NCBI GenBank assembly: GCA_030220185.1
Contig: JASPKZ010003433.1
Coordinates: 310,001-374,000 of the forward strand
Direction of reading: 5' to 3'
Source of the DNA: Diploptera punctata
Taxonomy: Eukaryota > Arthropoda > Insecta > Blattodea > Blaberidae
Length of the DNA stretch: 64,000 bases
The position numbers and the translations under genes were made by a program. Position 1 is the first letter of the stretch. Every line of letters begins with the position of its first letter. Shown here one piece after another: positions 63,994-64,000 of this stretch. The notes under the pieces were generated by a model that was not told the DNA's origin, did no database searches, and saw only the letters and a program-made list of their open reading frames with translations.

Positions 63994-64000
63994 TCAGCTC

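Overview
The window looks like AT-rich, repeat-saturated nuclear DNA from an insect, with no recognisable complete host gene. The commonest element, called LINE-T here, ends in a reverse-transcriptase C-terminus carrying the motif GKRPVGRPRMRWEN. I remember that motif as very common in cockroach (Periplaneta-type) predicted proteins, so a blattodean source is my best guess; this is recollection, not a search result. There is no bacterial organisation: no operons, no ribosome binding sites, and microsatellites are everywhere.

Labels used below. LINE-T: non-LTR element with a (GTAA)n tail. LINE-AAG, LINE-D, LINE-CTA, LINE-Y: other non-LTR groups, named by tail or feature. SINE1 to SINE5: tRNA-headed short elements. 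Families A, B and C: unclassified repeats. Module X: a sequence present in five copies, four of them in a tandem array.

Layout. 1-16,275: families A, B and C, SINEs and LINE tails; a mariner remnant at 14.7-15.4 kb; several LINE-T insertions with clear target-site duplications, one only 36 bp long. 16,277-19,448: a recent 1.59-kb tandem duplication, each unit carrying a foldback-type inverted-repeat element and a LINE tail. 19,647-21,598: the longest LINE-T copy (reverse transcriptase, frameshifted), followed by a 536-bp Tc1/mariner-like element with TA ends. 22-40 kb: SINEs, family B, an RNase H fragment, nested LINE insertions, and one internally deleted LINE-T. 40.8-42.3 kb: an isolated module X. 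43-49.3 kb: SINE4, a twin-primed (5'-inverted) LINE insertion, a Penelope-like endonuclease remnant. 49.9-63.7 kb: a degenerate tandem array of an about 3-kb unit (units A to D). Unit B is split by a 3,654-bp insertion with an 11-bp target duplication. The insertion encodes a Jockey-like ORF1 (gag) but no ORF2.

The sequences are linked mainly as parasites. Autonomous LINEs presumably supplied the machinery that moved their truncated and internally deleted copies and the SINEs. Almost every coding stretch is broken or truncated. The sharpest features are insertion signatures: target duplications, nested order, twin priming and deletion junctions.
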